Position numbers and translations under genes: made by a program. A DNA stretch of 64,000 nt from Holophagales bacterium (GTDB taxonomy: Bacteria > Acidobacteriota > Thermoanaerobaculia > Multivoradales > JAGPDF01). The DNA lies in contig CP064972.1 in assembly GCA_016699405.1 (NCBI GenBank), positions 682,001 through 746,000 of the forward strand, in the 5' to 3' direction. Shown one piece after another: positions 8,803 to 16,818 of this stretch. Positions within the stretch are counted from its first letter, which is position 1; each line of letters opens with the position of its first letter. The notes below the pieces were generated by a model. The model was not told where the DNA came from and did no database searches. It was given only the letters and a program-made list of their open reading frames with translations.

Positions 8803-9534
8803 TCATCTTCCCGCCTCCCCCGCCGAGCTCGCGACCGCGAACCGCTTCTGGAGCAGCCGTTCGTCGGCGAGCAGCAGCCACACCGTCAAGGCCAGCTCTC
8901 CGACGAACGCCGGCAGGAGCACGGCGGGAAAGAGCTTCGCCGCCAGGGGCGGGGACAGCAGCAGGGCGAAGCTGTTGAGCAGATAGCTTCCCCCGGCAGC
9001 GACGAGCAGGAGCCCGAGGAGGCGCGGTACGTACCTGGACTTGACGATCAGGTATCCCCGAACGAGACAGGTCATGCCGAAGAAGACGAGGCCGAGGGCG
9101 AAGCCGTGGCCGTGAAGGTCGATCGCCTGGAAGGCGAGGGCTCGGGCATCGAACGCCGCCGGGGTGCGTGCCGAGGCCTCGACCAGCGACAGCGCACTGA
9201 GGAGCGAGAGCTTGTTGATCACCAGCGTGGAGGTCTGGACGACATTGAAGACGGTCGCGAGCAGCGCGAGGGGATGGCTGACCGGCCGAAGAAGCAGGTA
9301 GAAGAAGACGATCAAGGGCACATCGAGCACGTGCATCAGCAGGTCCCCGGCGATGCCGAGGCGCCAGAGCAGCTCCGAGCCGAGCAGCTTGTCCGCCGTC
9401 GCGACAGGATTGCCGGCGACGACGAGCGCGCCGCGGACGAAGAGCTCGCCGAAGAGACCGAGGCCGATGATCGCGAGGTACATCGCGCCGGCGATTCGGG
9501 CCGAAATGAGGGTGGGGGGTGTCGACGCCGCCAT
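8803..9534 (-). CDS. DUF4386 family membrane protein
   Basis: A 243-residue protein with six to seven membrane helices. It opens 'ARIAGAMYLAIIGLGLFGE', continues 'LFVRGALVV', and has 'WRLGIAGDLLMHVLDV' and 'FFGMTCLVRGYL' in the expected order for DUF4386. The family occurs often as single genes in soil bacteria and has no known biochemical function. It stands alone on the minus strand. The ATG at 9534 gives a conventional length. Confidence 0.85.
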   Translation of the reverse strand: MAASTPPTLISARIAGAMYLAIIGLGLFGELFVRGALVVAGNPVATADKLLGSELLWRLGIAGDLLMHVLDVPLIVFFYLLLRPVSHPLALLATVFNVVQTSTLVINKLSLLSALSLVEASARTPAAFDARALAFQAIDLHGHGFALGLVFFGMTCLVRGYLIVKSRYVPRLLGLLLVAAGGSYLLNSFALLLSPPLAAKLFPAVLLPAFVGELALTVWLLLADERLLQKRFAVASSAGEAGR

Positions 9535-9654
9535 GGGAGCGTATACGCGGCGACGAGCGTTCGAGTTCAGCGTCCCTCGCAGGAAGTCGCCGACAAGGGG
9601 CTCGACCTCACCCGCCGCGCGTGCGCCGACGCGCCCGCGCGAGTGCAGCCGGGC

Positions 9655-10200
9655 TCAGAGGGCCAGTCGGCCGCGGAAGCCGCGAGCGGCGTAGTACGAC
9701 TCGGCGCCGTTGTGATAGACGAACACCCGGCCGAAGCGGCGATCGCCGAAGAGCGCGCCGCCGAGGACTCGAACCTCCTCGGGTGTCTTCACCCAGCTCG
9801 ACGTCTTCGCGTCCAGAGCCCCGAACGTCTGAAGGAAGCGGTACTGCTCCTCGGTGAGGAGGGTGATCCCCATCGCATCCGCCATCTCCAGGGCGCTGCC
9901 CTTCGGCTTGTGTTCCTGCCGCGAGGCGAGCGCCGCCGCGTCATAGCAGAGGCTGCGGCGCCCGGTCGGGCTTTCGGCCGCACAGTCGTAGAACGCGAAG
10001 CCGCCGCGCGACGCTGGCTCGGCGACGACGTCCGGCTCCCCGCCGGTGGCCTCCATCGCCTGCAGTGACGCCATGGCCCCGGGTCGGCTCAGCAACGCGT
10101 CCTGAACGTGCGACCAGAGAACACCCTCGTGGCGGTGCATGCTCTTCTCGAACCGGGTCTTCACGACCTGGAGCAGGTCGTCCTGCTTGTCGGCGTTCAT
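9655..10200 (-). CDS. DUF4256 family protein
   Basis: A 181-residue soluble protein matching DUF4256 over its length. Key blocks are 'LLQVVKTRFEKSMHRHEG', 'SLQAMEATGGEPDVV', 'LCYDAAALASR' and the terminal 'RVFVYHNGAESYYAARGFRG'. Members are found singly in many phyla, including on mobile DNA, and have no known activity. It is a solitary gene with about 90-120 bp of non-coding DNA on each side. Confidence 0.88.
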   Translation of the reverse strand: MNADKQDDLLQVVKTRFEKSMHRHEGVLWSHVQDALLSRPGAMASLQAMEATGGEPDVVAEPASRGGFAFYDCAAESPTGRRSLCYDAAALASRQEHKPKGSALEMADAMGITLLTEEQYRFLQTFGALDAKTSSWVKTPEEVRVLGGALFGDRRFGRVFVYHNGAESYYAARGFRGRLAL

Positions 10201-10287
10201 GGCTGGGCGGAGCTCCCGGGGAGAGGGGTAGGCTGCAAGGCGAGTTGGAGTACGTCGTCGCCATGGCGATCGGCCACGGGTCGAGCC

Positions 10288-10686
10288 TCACGTCGCCGAG
10301 GTCACGACGGCGTCGACTTCGGTCTCGACGAGCCACTCCGGGTCGATGAACCGCACCACCTGGACCATGGTGCACGCCGGCCGGATCGCCGCGAAGAACT
10401 CGCCGTGAACTTGGGCGACGGCGCGCCAGTCGTCGATCCGAGTCAGGAGAATCCGCGTTCTGATCACGTCTTCGAGGCTTGCGCCGAGGCTCTCGAGCGC
10501 CGCTTTCGAGATCTCGAAGCACCGTCGCGCCTGCGCGGCGGGGTCGTTTCCACCGACGGTGCGGCCATCCGGCCCGAGGGGCGCCGTGCCGGCCACCGAG
10601 ACGACGTTCTCGATGCGTACCGCGCGCGAGAGCCCCAGGAGCGGCTCGTAGGGGCTTCCCGAGGAAACGGTCCGGCGATTTCGCAT
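10288..10686 (-). CDS. RidA-family protein
   Basis: A 132-residue protein of the YjgF/YER057c/UK114 fold. RidA hydrolyses reactive enamines and imines released by PLP enzymes; paralogues have other roles. The opening 'VSSGSPYEPLLGLSRAVR', 'VSVAGTAPLGPDG' and 'VIRTRILLTRIDDW' are visible. The Arg of 'RTRILLT' lies at the position that binds the carboxylate in active members. The ATG at 10686 fits the family start. Confidence 0.87.
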   Translation of the reverse strand: MRNRRTVSSGSPYEPLLGLSRAVRIENVVSVAGTAPLGPDGRTVGGNDPAAQARRCFEISKAALESLGASLEDVIRTRILLTRIDDWRAVAQVHGEFFAAIRPACTMVQVVRFIDPEWLVETEVDAVVTSAT

Positions 10687-11164
10687 TCTGAATCTCCCTC
10701 CCGTTGGTTCGACCAGACGCCCCGCGCGACCCCCGACCGATTCGCGCCGCTCGGCGGGCCCCATGCCGTTCCGCACCGACCGCGCGATCGACGCCGAGCC
10801 CGTCCGCGCCAAGGATGCGTTGCGCTCTCGCTCGACCCGATCGCCCTCTGGAGCTCCCCCCCCTCTTCGGTTCGGCGAGCGCATTGCTCCTGGTCGGAAG
10901 GCGTCCGCGAGGGTGGCCTCGATCATCTAACAGTTCCAGGGAGCGAGGTCGGTGCCGGCAAGCGACTCTCGGCGCGAGGACGCAGGGGCACCGCAGAACC
11001 GACTCCCGGAGTCCGAAGGCGGCCTCGATCTGGAGATCGGCCTCGTGGGCCATCGAAGGTCCCCGGGTCGACCGGTGGCGGACCCCTGGGGCCAAAGCCG
11101 CCGGTCCGCGGACGCCGAGGTTCGCAGCCACTCGGCGCAGGAGCCTCGGGAGGCGGTGCCCGTG
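10687..11164. other. Non-coding stretch with one attC-like core
   Basis: About 480 bp without a credible gene. On the minus strand the heptamer GTTAGAT (10923-10929), preceded by GGAAC, matches the attC R' core GTTRRRY. A partner RYYYAAC core within 140 bp is not visible, so this is at most a damaged site. Confidence 0.4.
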
Positions 11165-11623
11165 TCAGCGAGACGAGGGCCGCGTCGAGCGCCGCCGAAC
11201 GAGAGAGTCGCCCGACTCGGAGGGGTCGGAACGTCTTGGGTCGCGGCGTGAACGAAGGATGGCGACCTTCTGGCGCTGGACGAGGCTGCCGGCGAAGTAG
11301 GCGATCGACGGGAGCACCAGCAGCAGAGCCAGCGGGCGCCACCAGACCCGCTCCGAGGCGGCCGCGATCGCGAGCTGCGCGGAGAAGAGCGTCGTGAGCG
11401 CGAGGTGCCAGCGGAGGTTCTTGCGGGCGACCTGAGGTGTGGTCTCGGCGTCGAGGGGCTCCGACACGTGACGGCGACGCGTGAGCCATCGTCGGACGCG
11501 TGCCGTGCGAAGGCGCCGCCAGAGCGCAAGCTCGGCCGGCGTGGTCGGGACTGCAAGAAGCGCAATGGTGACGACGACCAGGAAGGCCGAGAGCCATGCA
11601 GATGCGGCGAGGACGAGGGTCAT
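11165..11623 (-). CDS. Hypothetical membrane protein with two helices
   Basis: A 152-residue protein starting 'MTLVLAASAWLSAFLVVVTI', so the first membrane helix is at the N-terminus. A basic cytoplasmic stretch follows, and a second hydrophobic region lies near residues 90-125 ('WWRPLALLLVLPSIAYFAG'). The last 25 residues are basic. No family is recognised. The ATG at 11623 is chosen because longer forms add only arginine-rich sequence. Confidence 0.55.
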   Translation of the reverse strand: MTLVLAASAWLSAFLVVVTIALLAVPTTPAELALWRRLRTARVRRWLTRRRHVSEPLDAETTPQVARKNLRWHLALTTLFSAQLAIAAASERVWWRPLALLLVLPSIAYFAGSLVQRQKVAILRSRRDPRRSDPSESGDSLVRRRSTRPSSR

Positions 11624-11801
11624 CGGAGGGCTACCGGGCGGATGCGGAGTCGACCTGCGCGCCCACAGCCTCACTCCGCCGCGCCGCGCAAGCGCGGCGG
11701 CGGCAGGAACGAGGGGCGAGCCGACGGCCGTCCCGGAGTCCAGACCCTGCGCCGAGCCTCGGGCGCTTCGATGGTCGCCATTCGCGAGCGCTCCGGCGTC
11801 G

Positions 11802-12299
11802 TCAGTCTCCAGCCGGCCTCCGAGCGAGCAGCTCATCGAGTTGCTGGAACGTCTCCGGCATCACCTCCGACGCTCCAGTGCCGGCCGCATCGAGCGCTTC
11901 CTTCGAAGGATAGAGCTCGCGCAGCACCAGGAGCGTCTTGCCGTCCCTCTCCTCGAAGGTCACGGTGGTGACCGGCCCGGCGTCACCGCTCTCTTCGTTG
12001 GTCCACACCAGACGCACCGGCGGGATCACCTCCAGATATCGGCCGAAGAACTCCATGCCGCCGCCGAACCCGAGGCGGTACTGGCCCCCCGGGCGCACAT
12101 CCATCTCGATCGACTCGAGCTTCATGTCCATCGACTTCGGCAGCCACCACTGCTGAAAGAGATCCGCGCGCGTCCACGCCTCGAACACGAGGCGCGCCGG
12201 CGCGTCGAAGGTGCGCGTGACGACGAGCTCGCAGTCGGACGTCCGTTCGACGGTGACCTGCTTCGTCGGCGAAGGCTCACTTCCTCTTCTTGCGTCCAT
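11802..12299 (-). CDS. SRPBCC (AHSA1-like) domain protein
   Basis: A 165-residue START-like protein: 'VVTRTFDAPARLVFEAWT', 'QQWWLPKSMDM', 'RPGGQYRLGFGGG', 'TTVTFEERDGKTLLVL' and the final helix 'MPETFQQLDELLAR'. These proteins bind hydrophobic ligands in a deep cavity. The gene overlaps the ArsR gene by 23 bp, a frequent arrangement in which the regulator controls its SRPBCC partner. The ligand is unknown. Confidence 0.9.
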   Translation of the reverse strand: MDARRGSEPSPTKQVTVERTSDCELVVTRTFDAPARLVFEAWTRADLFQQWWLPKSMDMKLESIEMDVRPGGQYRLGFGGGMEFFGRYLEVIPPVRLVWTNEESGDAGPVTTVTFEERDGKTLLVLRELYPSKEALDAAGTGASEVMPETFQQLDELLARRPAGD

Positions 12300-12642
12300 C
12301 GCGCTTCTCCTTGCGTTTCAGGTCCTCGATCACCTGGTCCAACGCGTCGAAACGCGCGGCCCAGAGTTGGTGGTACTTCGCGATCCACGCCGCCTCTTCC
12401 TCGAGCCGGCACTGGCCGAGCCGGCAGGTGCGCACGCGTCCGATCTTCTCGGTGGTGACGAGCCCGGCCCGCTCCAGGACGCCGACGTGCTTCTTCATGC
12501 CGGTCAAGGTCATCTGGAACTTGTCGGCGAGGTCCGTGATCGACGCATCCGAGCGCGCGAGCCGCTCGAGGACGCCGCGCCGGGTGGCGTCCGAGATCGC
12601 GGCGAAGGCGGTGTCGAAGTGGCCGGCCGAATACTGAACCAT
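12277..12642 (-). CDS. ArsR-type winged-helix regulator
   Basis: A 121-residue repressor: 'FAAISDATRRGVLERLARSD' begins the first helices, 'SITDLADKFQMTLTGMKKH' is the HTH and 'VLERAGLVTTEKIGRVRTCR' the wing. No Cys-x-Cys metal site is present, so it belongs to the metal-independent group paired with SRPBCC proteins. The lysine-rich end ('KRKEKRDGRKKRK') overlaps the next gene. Its start codon lies inside a long palindrome, which suggests autorepression. Confidence 0.9.
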   Translation of the reverse strand: MVQYSAGHFDTAFAAISDATRRGVLERLARSDASITDLADKFQMTLTGMKKHVGVLERAGLVTTEKIGRVRTCRLGQCRLEEEAAWIAKYHQLWAARFDALDQVIEDLKRKEKRDGRKKRK

Positions 12643-12654
12643 ATGGTGCAGTAT
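12631..12654. promoter_or_regulatory. 24-bp palindrome over the arsR start codon
   Basis: The outer arms ATACTG/CAGTAT and the inner palindrome ACCATATGGT share one axis. Only one symmetric pair of positions breaks the match. The arsR ATG is in the centre, so a bound dimer would block initiation or transcription of a leaderless or short-leader mRNA. Assignment to the ArsR protein is by position. Confidence 0.7.
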
Positions 12655-12961
12655 GGAACAAGTCCGGCGCGAGATGCAAGCGCGACCTTCCGGTCGCGGT
12701 GAAACGAGACCGGGAAGCGAGGAGCGACGACGCCGCGATCATCCCGACAAGGGCACTCTCGAAAGGACACTCGAGGCTGGACTCGCGGGAGCTCTTCCTC
12801 GGCAGCGAGGAACCAGCCGTCGATTGGACATGGCGCGCCAGCGCTCGCGCCGTCTAGAGTTGGAGGTCTTCCGCCGCCGGAGAGTTGGTACGAGGCGACG
12901 CACTTCGCGAGCCGCCTTCGCGACCGGCGACGAACGGACCTCCGAGAGAAGGAGCCTCGAG
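12655..12961. other. Intergenic region between divergent genes
   Basis: About 300 bp between arsR (minus) and the YCII gene (plus). AGAGAAGGAGCC just before 12962 is a plausible ribosome-binding site for the latter. No other feature is seen. Confidence 0.5.
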
Positions 12962-13303
12962 ATGCCTCGCTACCTCATTTCCTTCGACGACGGCTCGATG
13001 GACCACATTCCCGAAGCGGAGCTGCCGGCGGTCGGCGAAGCCGCGCACGCCGTGGTGCGGGACGCCAAGGACGCCGGGGTCTGGGTCTTCGGCGCGGGGG
13101 TGCTCCGTCAGCAGGCGACGATCGTGGCGACCGACGGCGCCGTCTCGTGGGGACCCGTGCCGGAGACCAAGGCGGTTCTGGGTGGTTTTTCCATCCTCGA
13201 GGTGGCCTCCCGCGAGGAAGCGCTCGCCTGGGCCGCGCGCTTCGCCAAGAGCTGTCGCTGCGCACAGGAGGTGCGCGAGATCGGGTTCGATCCGGAATCC
13301 TGA
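12962..13303 (+). CDS. YCII-family (DGPF domain) protein
   Basis: A 113-residue ferredoxin-like protein: 'MPRYLISFDDGSMDHIPEAE', 'DAGVWVFGAGVL' and 'GGFSILEVASREEALAWAA'. The YCII/DGPF fold is related to muconolactone isomerase. Such proteins often accompany ECF sigma factors or stand alone, and no reaction is known. This is the only plus-strand gene between 3.5 and 16.8 kb, an exception in an otherwise one-stranded array. Confidence 0.85.
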   Translation: MPRYLISFDDGSMDHIPEAELPAVGEAAHAVVRDAKDAGVWVFGAGVLRQQATIVATDGAVSWGPVPETKAVLGGFSILEVASREEALAWAARFAKSCRCAQEVREIGFDPES

Positions 13304-13396
13304 GCGCGGCGCACTCGGGTTCGGCGGTGGCACCTGTCGGAGCATGAGCTGAGCGGTGGGCACGCGAAGCTCCACCGCTTGCACCCGCGATGAGAT

Positions 13397-13549
13397 GAGC
13401 TCCTTCCGGGACTCGCCCGGCATCTCGCTCTCGGCGCGCGGACTTCCTCCTGGCCCCGAGCCCCACACGCTCCCCTCAGAGGCCGAGGATGCGAATACGG
13501 TCCTGCCCCGCGTCACCGGTTCGTGGGGAGGCGCTCGTGGGAGGAGTCG
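13397..13549 (+). mobile_element. Internally deleted copy of the small IS110-derived element (copy C)
   Basis: The first ~40 bp (GAGCTCCTTCC, then CTCGCCCGGCATCTCGC) match the left end of the complete copies. The rest from 'GCGCGCGGACTTC' through 'CCCACACGCTCCCCTCAGAG' to the terminal GGAGGAGTCG matches their right third. About 330 internal bp are missing. Its right end runs into the lipoprotein gene at 13513. Confidence 0.65.
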
Positions 13550-13965
13550 AAGTTCGGCCTCTTGTCCGCGCCAAGAAACGAGTATCGGATCGAGACGCCA
13601 TCGATTGCCTCGACCTTCTTGTGGGTGCGCGCATTTCGAGGGTAGCGGACCTCGAGCATCCCATCTTCGACCCAGCGAATTTCAGCCGGCGGCCCACCCC
13701 AAGGCGCGCGTGGAGCTGCACCGTGATCCGAGTCCGCTACGAACACGTTCCCGGCATCTTCCGGGAGACTCTCGGCGCGAAGTACCGAGACTTGGGTGGT
13801 GAAGTCCGTCGTTGCACCGCAGTCGCGCTCGAAGAGGAACGCGGTCCGCGTGCCGTCGGGCGACTTCCGTTCGGCGATGACCGTGTTCGCGCAGAGGTCG
13901 TCGCCGCAGCCGGTTGATATTCCGAGCATCGCGAGAGCGATGGCCGCGTAGAGGGCTCGGTTCAT
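13513..13965 (-). CDS. Hypothetical lipoprotein
   Basis: A 150-residue secreted protein. The signal peptide 'MNRALYAAIALAMLGISTGC' ends in a lipobox-type Cys at residue 20. The mature part has 'SPDGTRTAFLFERDCGATT', 'DFTTQVSVL' and 'GNVFVAD', a pattern seen in small uncharacterised periplasmic lipoproteins. The last dozen residues ('DSSHERLPTNR') are encoded by the end of mobile element copy C, so the original C-terminus was replaced. It is a solitary gene in the accessory array. Confidence 0.7.
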   Translation of the reverse strand: MNRALYAAIALAMLGISTGCGDDLCANTVIAERKSPDGTRTAFLFERDCGATTDFTTQVSVLRAESLPEDAGNVFVADSDHGAAPRAPWGGPPAEIRWVEDGMLEVRYPRNARTHKKVEAIDGVSIRYSFLGADKRPNFDSSHERLPTNR

Positions 13966-14040
13966 CGGCGCGGTGACGAGGAGGAACATCCGGCATCCGT
14001 GGAGAGAACAGCGAGTCCCCAGCACGCCCAGGTTCGGCCA

Positions 14041-14826
14041 CTAGCCTTCGATCTCGATCACGCCGTCGAGGTAGCTCACAGCTTGGCCGCCGATCCGGAC
14101 GCGGTCGCCCCGCAGCTCGCAGCGGAGCGCTCCGCCGCGCGCGGACAGCTGCCGGGCTTCCAAGCGCGTCCGGTCGAGCCGCGCCGCCCAGTACGGGACG
14201 AGCGCGCAGTGGGCCGAGCCCGTCACGGGATCCTCGGGAACGCCGAGTCTTGGCGCGAAGTAGCGAGAGACGAAATCCACCGTCTGCCCGGGCGCCGTGA
14301 CGATGAGACCAGCGGCGTCGAGCTCCTCCACGGACTCGAGATCGGGCTGGAGGTCCCGCACCTCCTCCTCCGAGGCAAGCAGGGCGAGATAGGCCCGCGC
14401 CCGGCGAGCCTCCACGGGAGGCTTGCCCAAGGCTCGGACGAGGGCCGCTGGAACCTCGCAGGGCTCGGTCGGGAGGGAGGGCAGGTCCAGCACCAGCAGC
14501 GGGCCTTCCCGGCTGACGGTCAGCGGGCCGCTCGCGGTCTCGAACCGGAGAGGATTCCCGGGAAACCCTCTCTTCGTGAAGAAGACGTGCGCGGTGGCCA
14601 GCGTGGCATGGCCGCAGAGCTGGACCTCTTCTACCGGCGTGAACCAGCGCAGGTGGAGCGCGCCGCTCTCCTCCACGACGAAGGCGGTCTCGGAGTGGCG
14701 GTTCTCCATCGCGATCCGCTTCATGAGCTCGTCGGGCAACCAGTGGTCGAGCAGGCACACCCCCGCGGGATTCCCGCGGAAGGGCTCCCCCGCGAAGGCG
14801 TCGACGTGGAAGTAGGGGATCTTCAT
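14041..14826 (-). CDS. PhzF-family isomerase/epimerase-like protein
   Basis: A 261-residue protein of the diaminopimelate-epimerase-like fold: 'YFHVDAFAGEPFRGNPAGVC', then 'RHSETAFV' with the Glu that acts as general acid/base in PhzF, 'EEVQLCGHATLATA' and 'DPVTGSAHCALVPYWA'. PhzF isomerises dihydro-3-hydroxyanthranilate; most homologues outside phenazine clusters have unknown substrates, and no phenazine genes are nearby. The ATG at 14826 gives the canonical 'MKIPYFHVDAF' start. Confidence 0.92.
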   Translation of the reverse strand: MKIPYFHVDAFAGEPFRGNPAGVCLLDHWLPDELMKRIAMENRHSETAFVVEESGALHLRWFTPVEEVQLCGHATLATAHVFFTKRGFPGNPLRFETASGPLTVSREGPLLVLDLPSLPTEPCEVPAALVRALGKPPVEARRARAYLALLASEEEVRDLQPDLESVEELDAAGLIVTAPGQTVDFVSRYFAPRLGVPEDPVTGSAHCALVPYWAARLDRTRLEARQLSARGGALRCELRGDRVRIGGQAVSYLDGVIEIEG

Positions 14827-14960
14827 GGCGAGCCTCGATGGGGAATAGCCCGGTTTCTCGGGGTCTGGCACAGCCTGACGACCCGAGCTCAGCGACCCGG
14901 CCGACGGGAGGCGACGATTGCAGCCGCGACGGGATGGCCGGTTCCCCGCAGCGAGGAGAC

Positions 14961-15444
14961 GGACTCCTCCCTCGACTCGATCGGCATCTCGCCTGCCACA
15001 GTCGTCGGAGTCATGAGCGCATGCTCCCTCGAAAGGAGGAGTCCGTGAACGAGCCTACGATGGTCGCCGTCGACCCGGCAAAGAGCGTCTTCGAGGCGGC
15101 GGTGTTCATGCGGCCGGGGCAGGTGCGACCTCGCCGGCGCCTGAGCCGCGTGGCGCGGTGGCCACGCGCGACACCCGCTTCGAGGTGAGACCGATGGCTG
15201 CATGACACCGTCAACCCGCAGCAAGCTGCGCAGCGCACGACATCCATGACGATTCCGGTACGACCGACGCGGGGAAGGAGCCGATAACTACTCTGGCCTG
15301 CGGGGCCGGTGCGAGCGATTGCCTCCCCGCGCGCGGATCTCATCCTGGCCCGGAGCCCCACACGCTCCGCTCAGAGGCCGAAGATACGACTGCAGTCCTG
15401 ACCAACGTCATCGACTCGTGCATTGGTGCTTGCGGTAGGAGTCC
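14961..15444 (+). mobile_element. Small non-autonomous IS110-derived element (copy A)
   Basis: 484 bp beginning GGACTCCTCC and ending GTAGGAGTCC, so the ends are inverted repeats with one mismatch. Inside, a plus-strand frame from about 15046 reads 'MVAVDPAKSVFEAAV', the N-terminus of an IS110-type transposase with its first catalytic Asp, but it stops after about 45 codons. The rest of the transposase is absent. It is about 85-90% identical to copy B. Confidence 0.8.
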
Positions 15445-15472
15445 TGATACGAAGGGTCAGGCGCGCAACCAT

Positions 15473-16213
15473 TTACCGAAAAATGTACGCCTCGTAGCGA
15501 GGTTCCGACGGCAGCTTTTGGCCCTTCAGGAACTCCCACGCACCGGCGTTGATTGACGTGGCCAGCGTGTAGTACCAGTGATCGTGGCCCTTCATGATCT
15601 CGACCTGCGCAGGAATGCCGGCATCCTTGAGGGCCTGGATCGTGGCATGGACCGACCCGACGGGGAAGAACTGATCACGGTCACCCGAGATGACCATGAC
15701 TGGTGCCTTGCGTTTTGCCAACCGGATGGTGGCGTAGTCGCCGTCTGTGCGAAAGGAGCCCGCATGAACGGCAGCTGCGGCGAAGTACTCGGACTCAAGG
15801 AGCACCAACCGAAGGGCGAACACCGCACCGGCGGAATGACCGAAGAGGTACATGCGTGATGGGTCGATCGGCAGCCGCTGCCTCAGGGCCTCGACGAGCT
15901 CGTACACCGGGCCCGGTCCGTCTTGCGGGATCTGCCATTGCTCGTGGTCGAGCGCGTCGAGGCCGACGACGACCAGGCGCTCCTTGCGAGCGATCCTGGC
16001 CCACTTCTCCACGACCGAGTCGCCATCGCGCCCCGAGCCGTGAAACGCCAGGAGAAGAGGGAGCGTCTCGCCCGGCTTCAGCTCGGACGGCATCGCCAAG
16101 TAGTAGACCCGTTCGACTCCACCAAGGGTGATCCTCTCCTTCGTCACTTTGTCGGCGGCGACGGCTGCGTCGCTGATGAGCATACCCACGAGGAGTGCTA
16201 CTAGTCTCTTCAT
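15473..16213 (-). CDS. Secreted alpha/beta-hydrolase (esterase/PHB-depolymerase-like)
   Basis: A 246-residue protein with a signal peptide ('MKRLVALLVGMLISDAAVAA'). The oxyanion strand 'LLLAFHGSGRDG', the nucleophile elbow 'FGHSAGAVFA' (Ser) and the later 'ISGDRDQFFPVGS' (Asp) and 'KGHDHWYY' (His) complete the triad. It resembles secreted feruloyl-esterase/PHB-depolymerase-type enzymes. The gene sits between two copies of the small mobile element, and its start lies 30 bp from an attC-like site, so it probably arrived as a cassette. Confidence 0.88.
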   Translation of the reverse strand: MKRLVALLVGMLISDAAVAADKVTKERITLGGVERVYYLAMPSELKPGETLPLLLAFHGSGRDGDSVVEKWARIARKERLVVVGLDALDHEQWQIPQDGPGPVYELVEALRQRLPIDPSRMYLFGHSAGAVFALRLVLLESEYFAAAAVHAGSFRTDGDYATIRLAKRKAPVMVISGDRDQFFPVGSVHATIQALKDAGIPAQVEIMKGHDHWYYTLATSINAGAWEFLKGQKLPSEPRYEAYIFR

Positions 16214-16243
16214 CGATGCAGCTCCGAATGTCGGATCATGCAC

Positions 16244-16318
16244 GCCCAACGGCTATGGAGTTCAGCGGCGGCAGGGCCGGCCTTGGGCCGTCGCTGCCGT
16301 CCGCTGCAATGATGAGAT
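16244..16318 (-). other. attC-like recombination site (R'-L'-L'' part)
   Basis: Read on the minus strand: TTGCAGCGGACGGCAG, a spacer, CTGCCGCCGCTGAA, then GTTGGGC. The two arms pair with a single unpaired G in the TTGCAG half and an unpaired A further in. Such extrahelical bases are the hallmark of integron attC sites, and GTTGGGC fits the R' core GTTRRRY. The matching R'' core may be ATCTAAC (16812-16818), now displaced by mobile element copy B. The site lies directly upstream of the hydrolase start, as in a cassette array. Confidence 0.6.
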
Positions 16319-16800
16319 GGACTCCTCCCTCGACTCGATCGGCATCTCGCGTGCCACAGTCGTCGGAGTCATGAGCGCATGCTCCCTGGAAACGAGGAGT
16401 CCGTGAACGAGCCTACGATGGTCGCCGTCGACCTAGCAAAGAGCGCCTTCGAGGTCCCGGTGGCGACCCGGCCGGGGCCGGCTCGACTTCGCCGGCGCTT
16501 GAGCCGCGGGGCACAGTGGCTAGGCGAGACGCCCACTTCGAGGTGAGACCGATGGCTGCATGACACCGTCAACCCGCAGCAAGCTGCGCAGCGCACGACA
16601 TCCATGACGATTCGGGTACGACCGACGCGGGGAGTGAGCCGATAACTCTTCTGGCCTCCGGGGCCGGTGCAAGCGACTGGCTCCCCGCGCGCGGATGTCA
16701 TCCTGGCCCGGCTCCACACGCTCCGCTCAGAGGCCGAAGATACGACTTCAGTCCTGACCAACGTCATCGACTCGTGCAGGGGTACTTGCGGGAGGAGTCC
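16319..16800 (+). mobile_element. Small non-autonomous IS110-derived element (copy B)
   Basis: 482 bp with perfect 10-bp terminal inverted repeats GGACTCCTCC...GGAGGAGTCC. A truncated frame reads 'MVAVDLAKSAFEVPV', the IS110 transposase N-terminus. A third GGAGTCC lies inside, about 80 bp from the left end, and could pair with the left end. AGAT occurs on both sides (16315 and 16801), but copies A and B share further flanking bases, so this may not be a target duplication. It splits an attC-like site. Confidence 0.8.
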
Positions 16801-16808
16801 AGATACGG

Positions 16809-16818
16809 CGTGTTAGAT
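16809..16818 (+). repeat. Left 10-bp direct repeat flanking the IS
   Basis: CGTGTTAGAT is repeated exactly at 18142-18151 on the other side of the transposase gene. It contains GTTAGAT, which fits the attC core GTTRRRY. Confidence 0.7.

Noticed and set aside
14866..14960. Second attC-like site between phzF and element copy A
   Set aside because: GCTGAGCTCGGGTCGTCAGGC-like bases resemble L'-R', but the core is GTCAGGC with a mismatch in the invariant GTT and the pairing arm is not convincing.
16315..16804. AGAT target-site duplication around element copy B
   Set aside because: AGAT flanks both ends, but copies A and B also share adjacent bases (GAGAY on the left, GATACG on the right), so the match may be element sequence and not a duplication.
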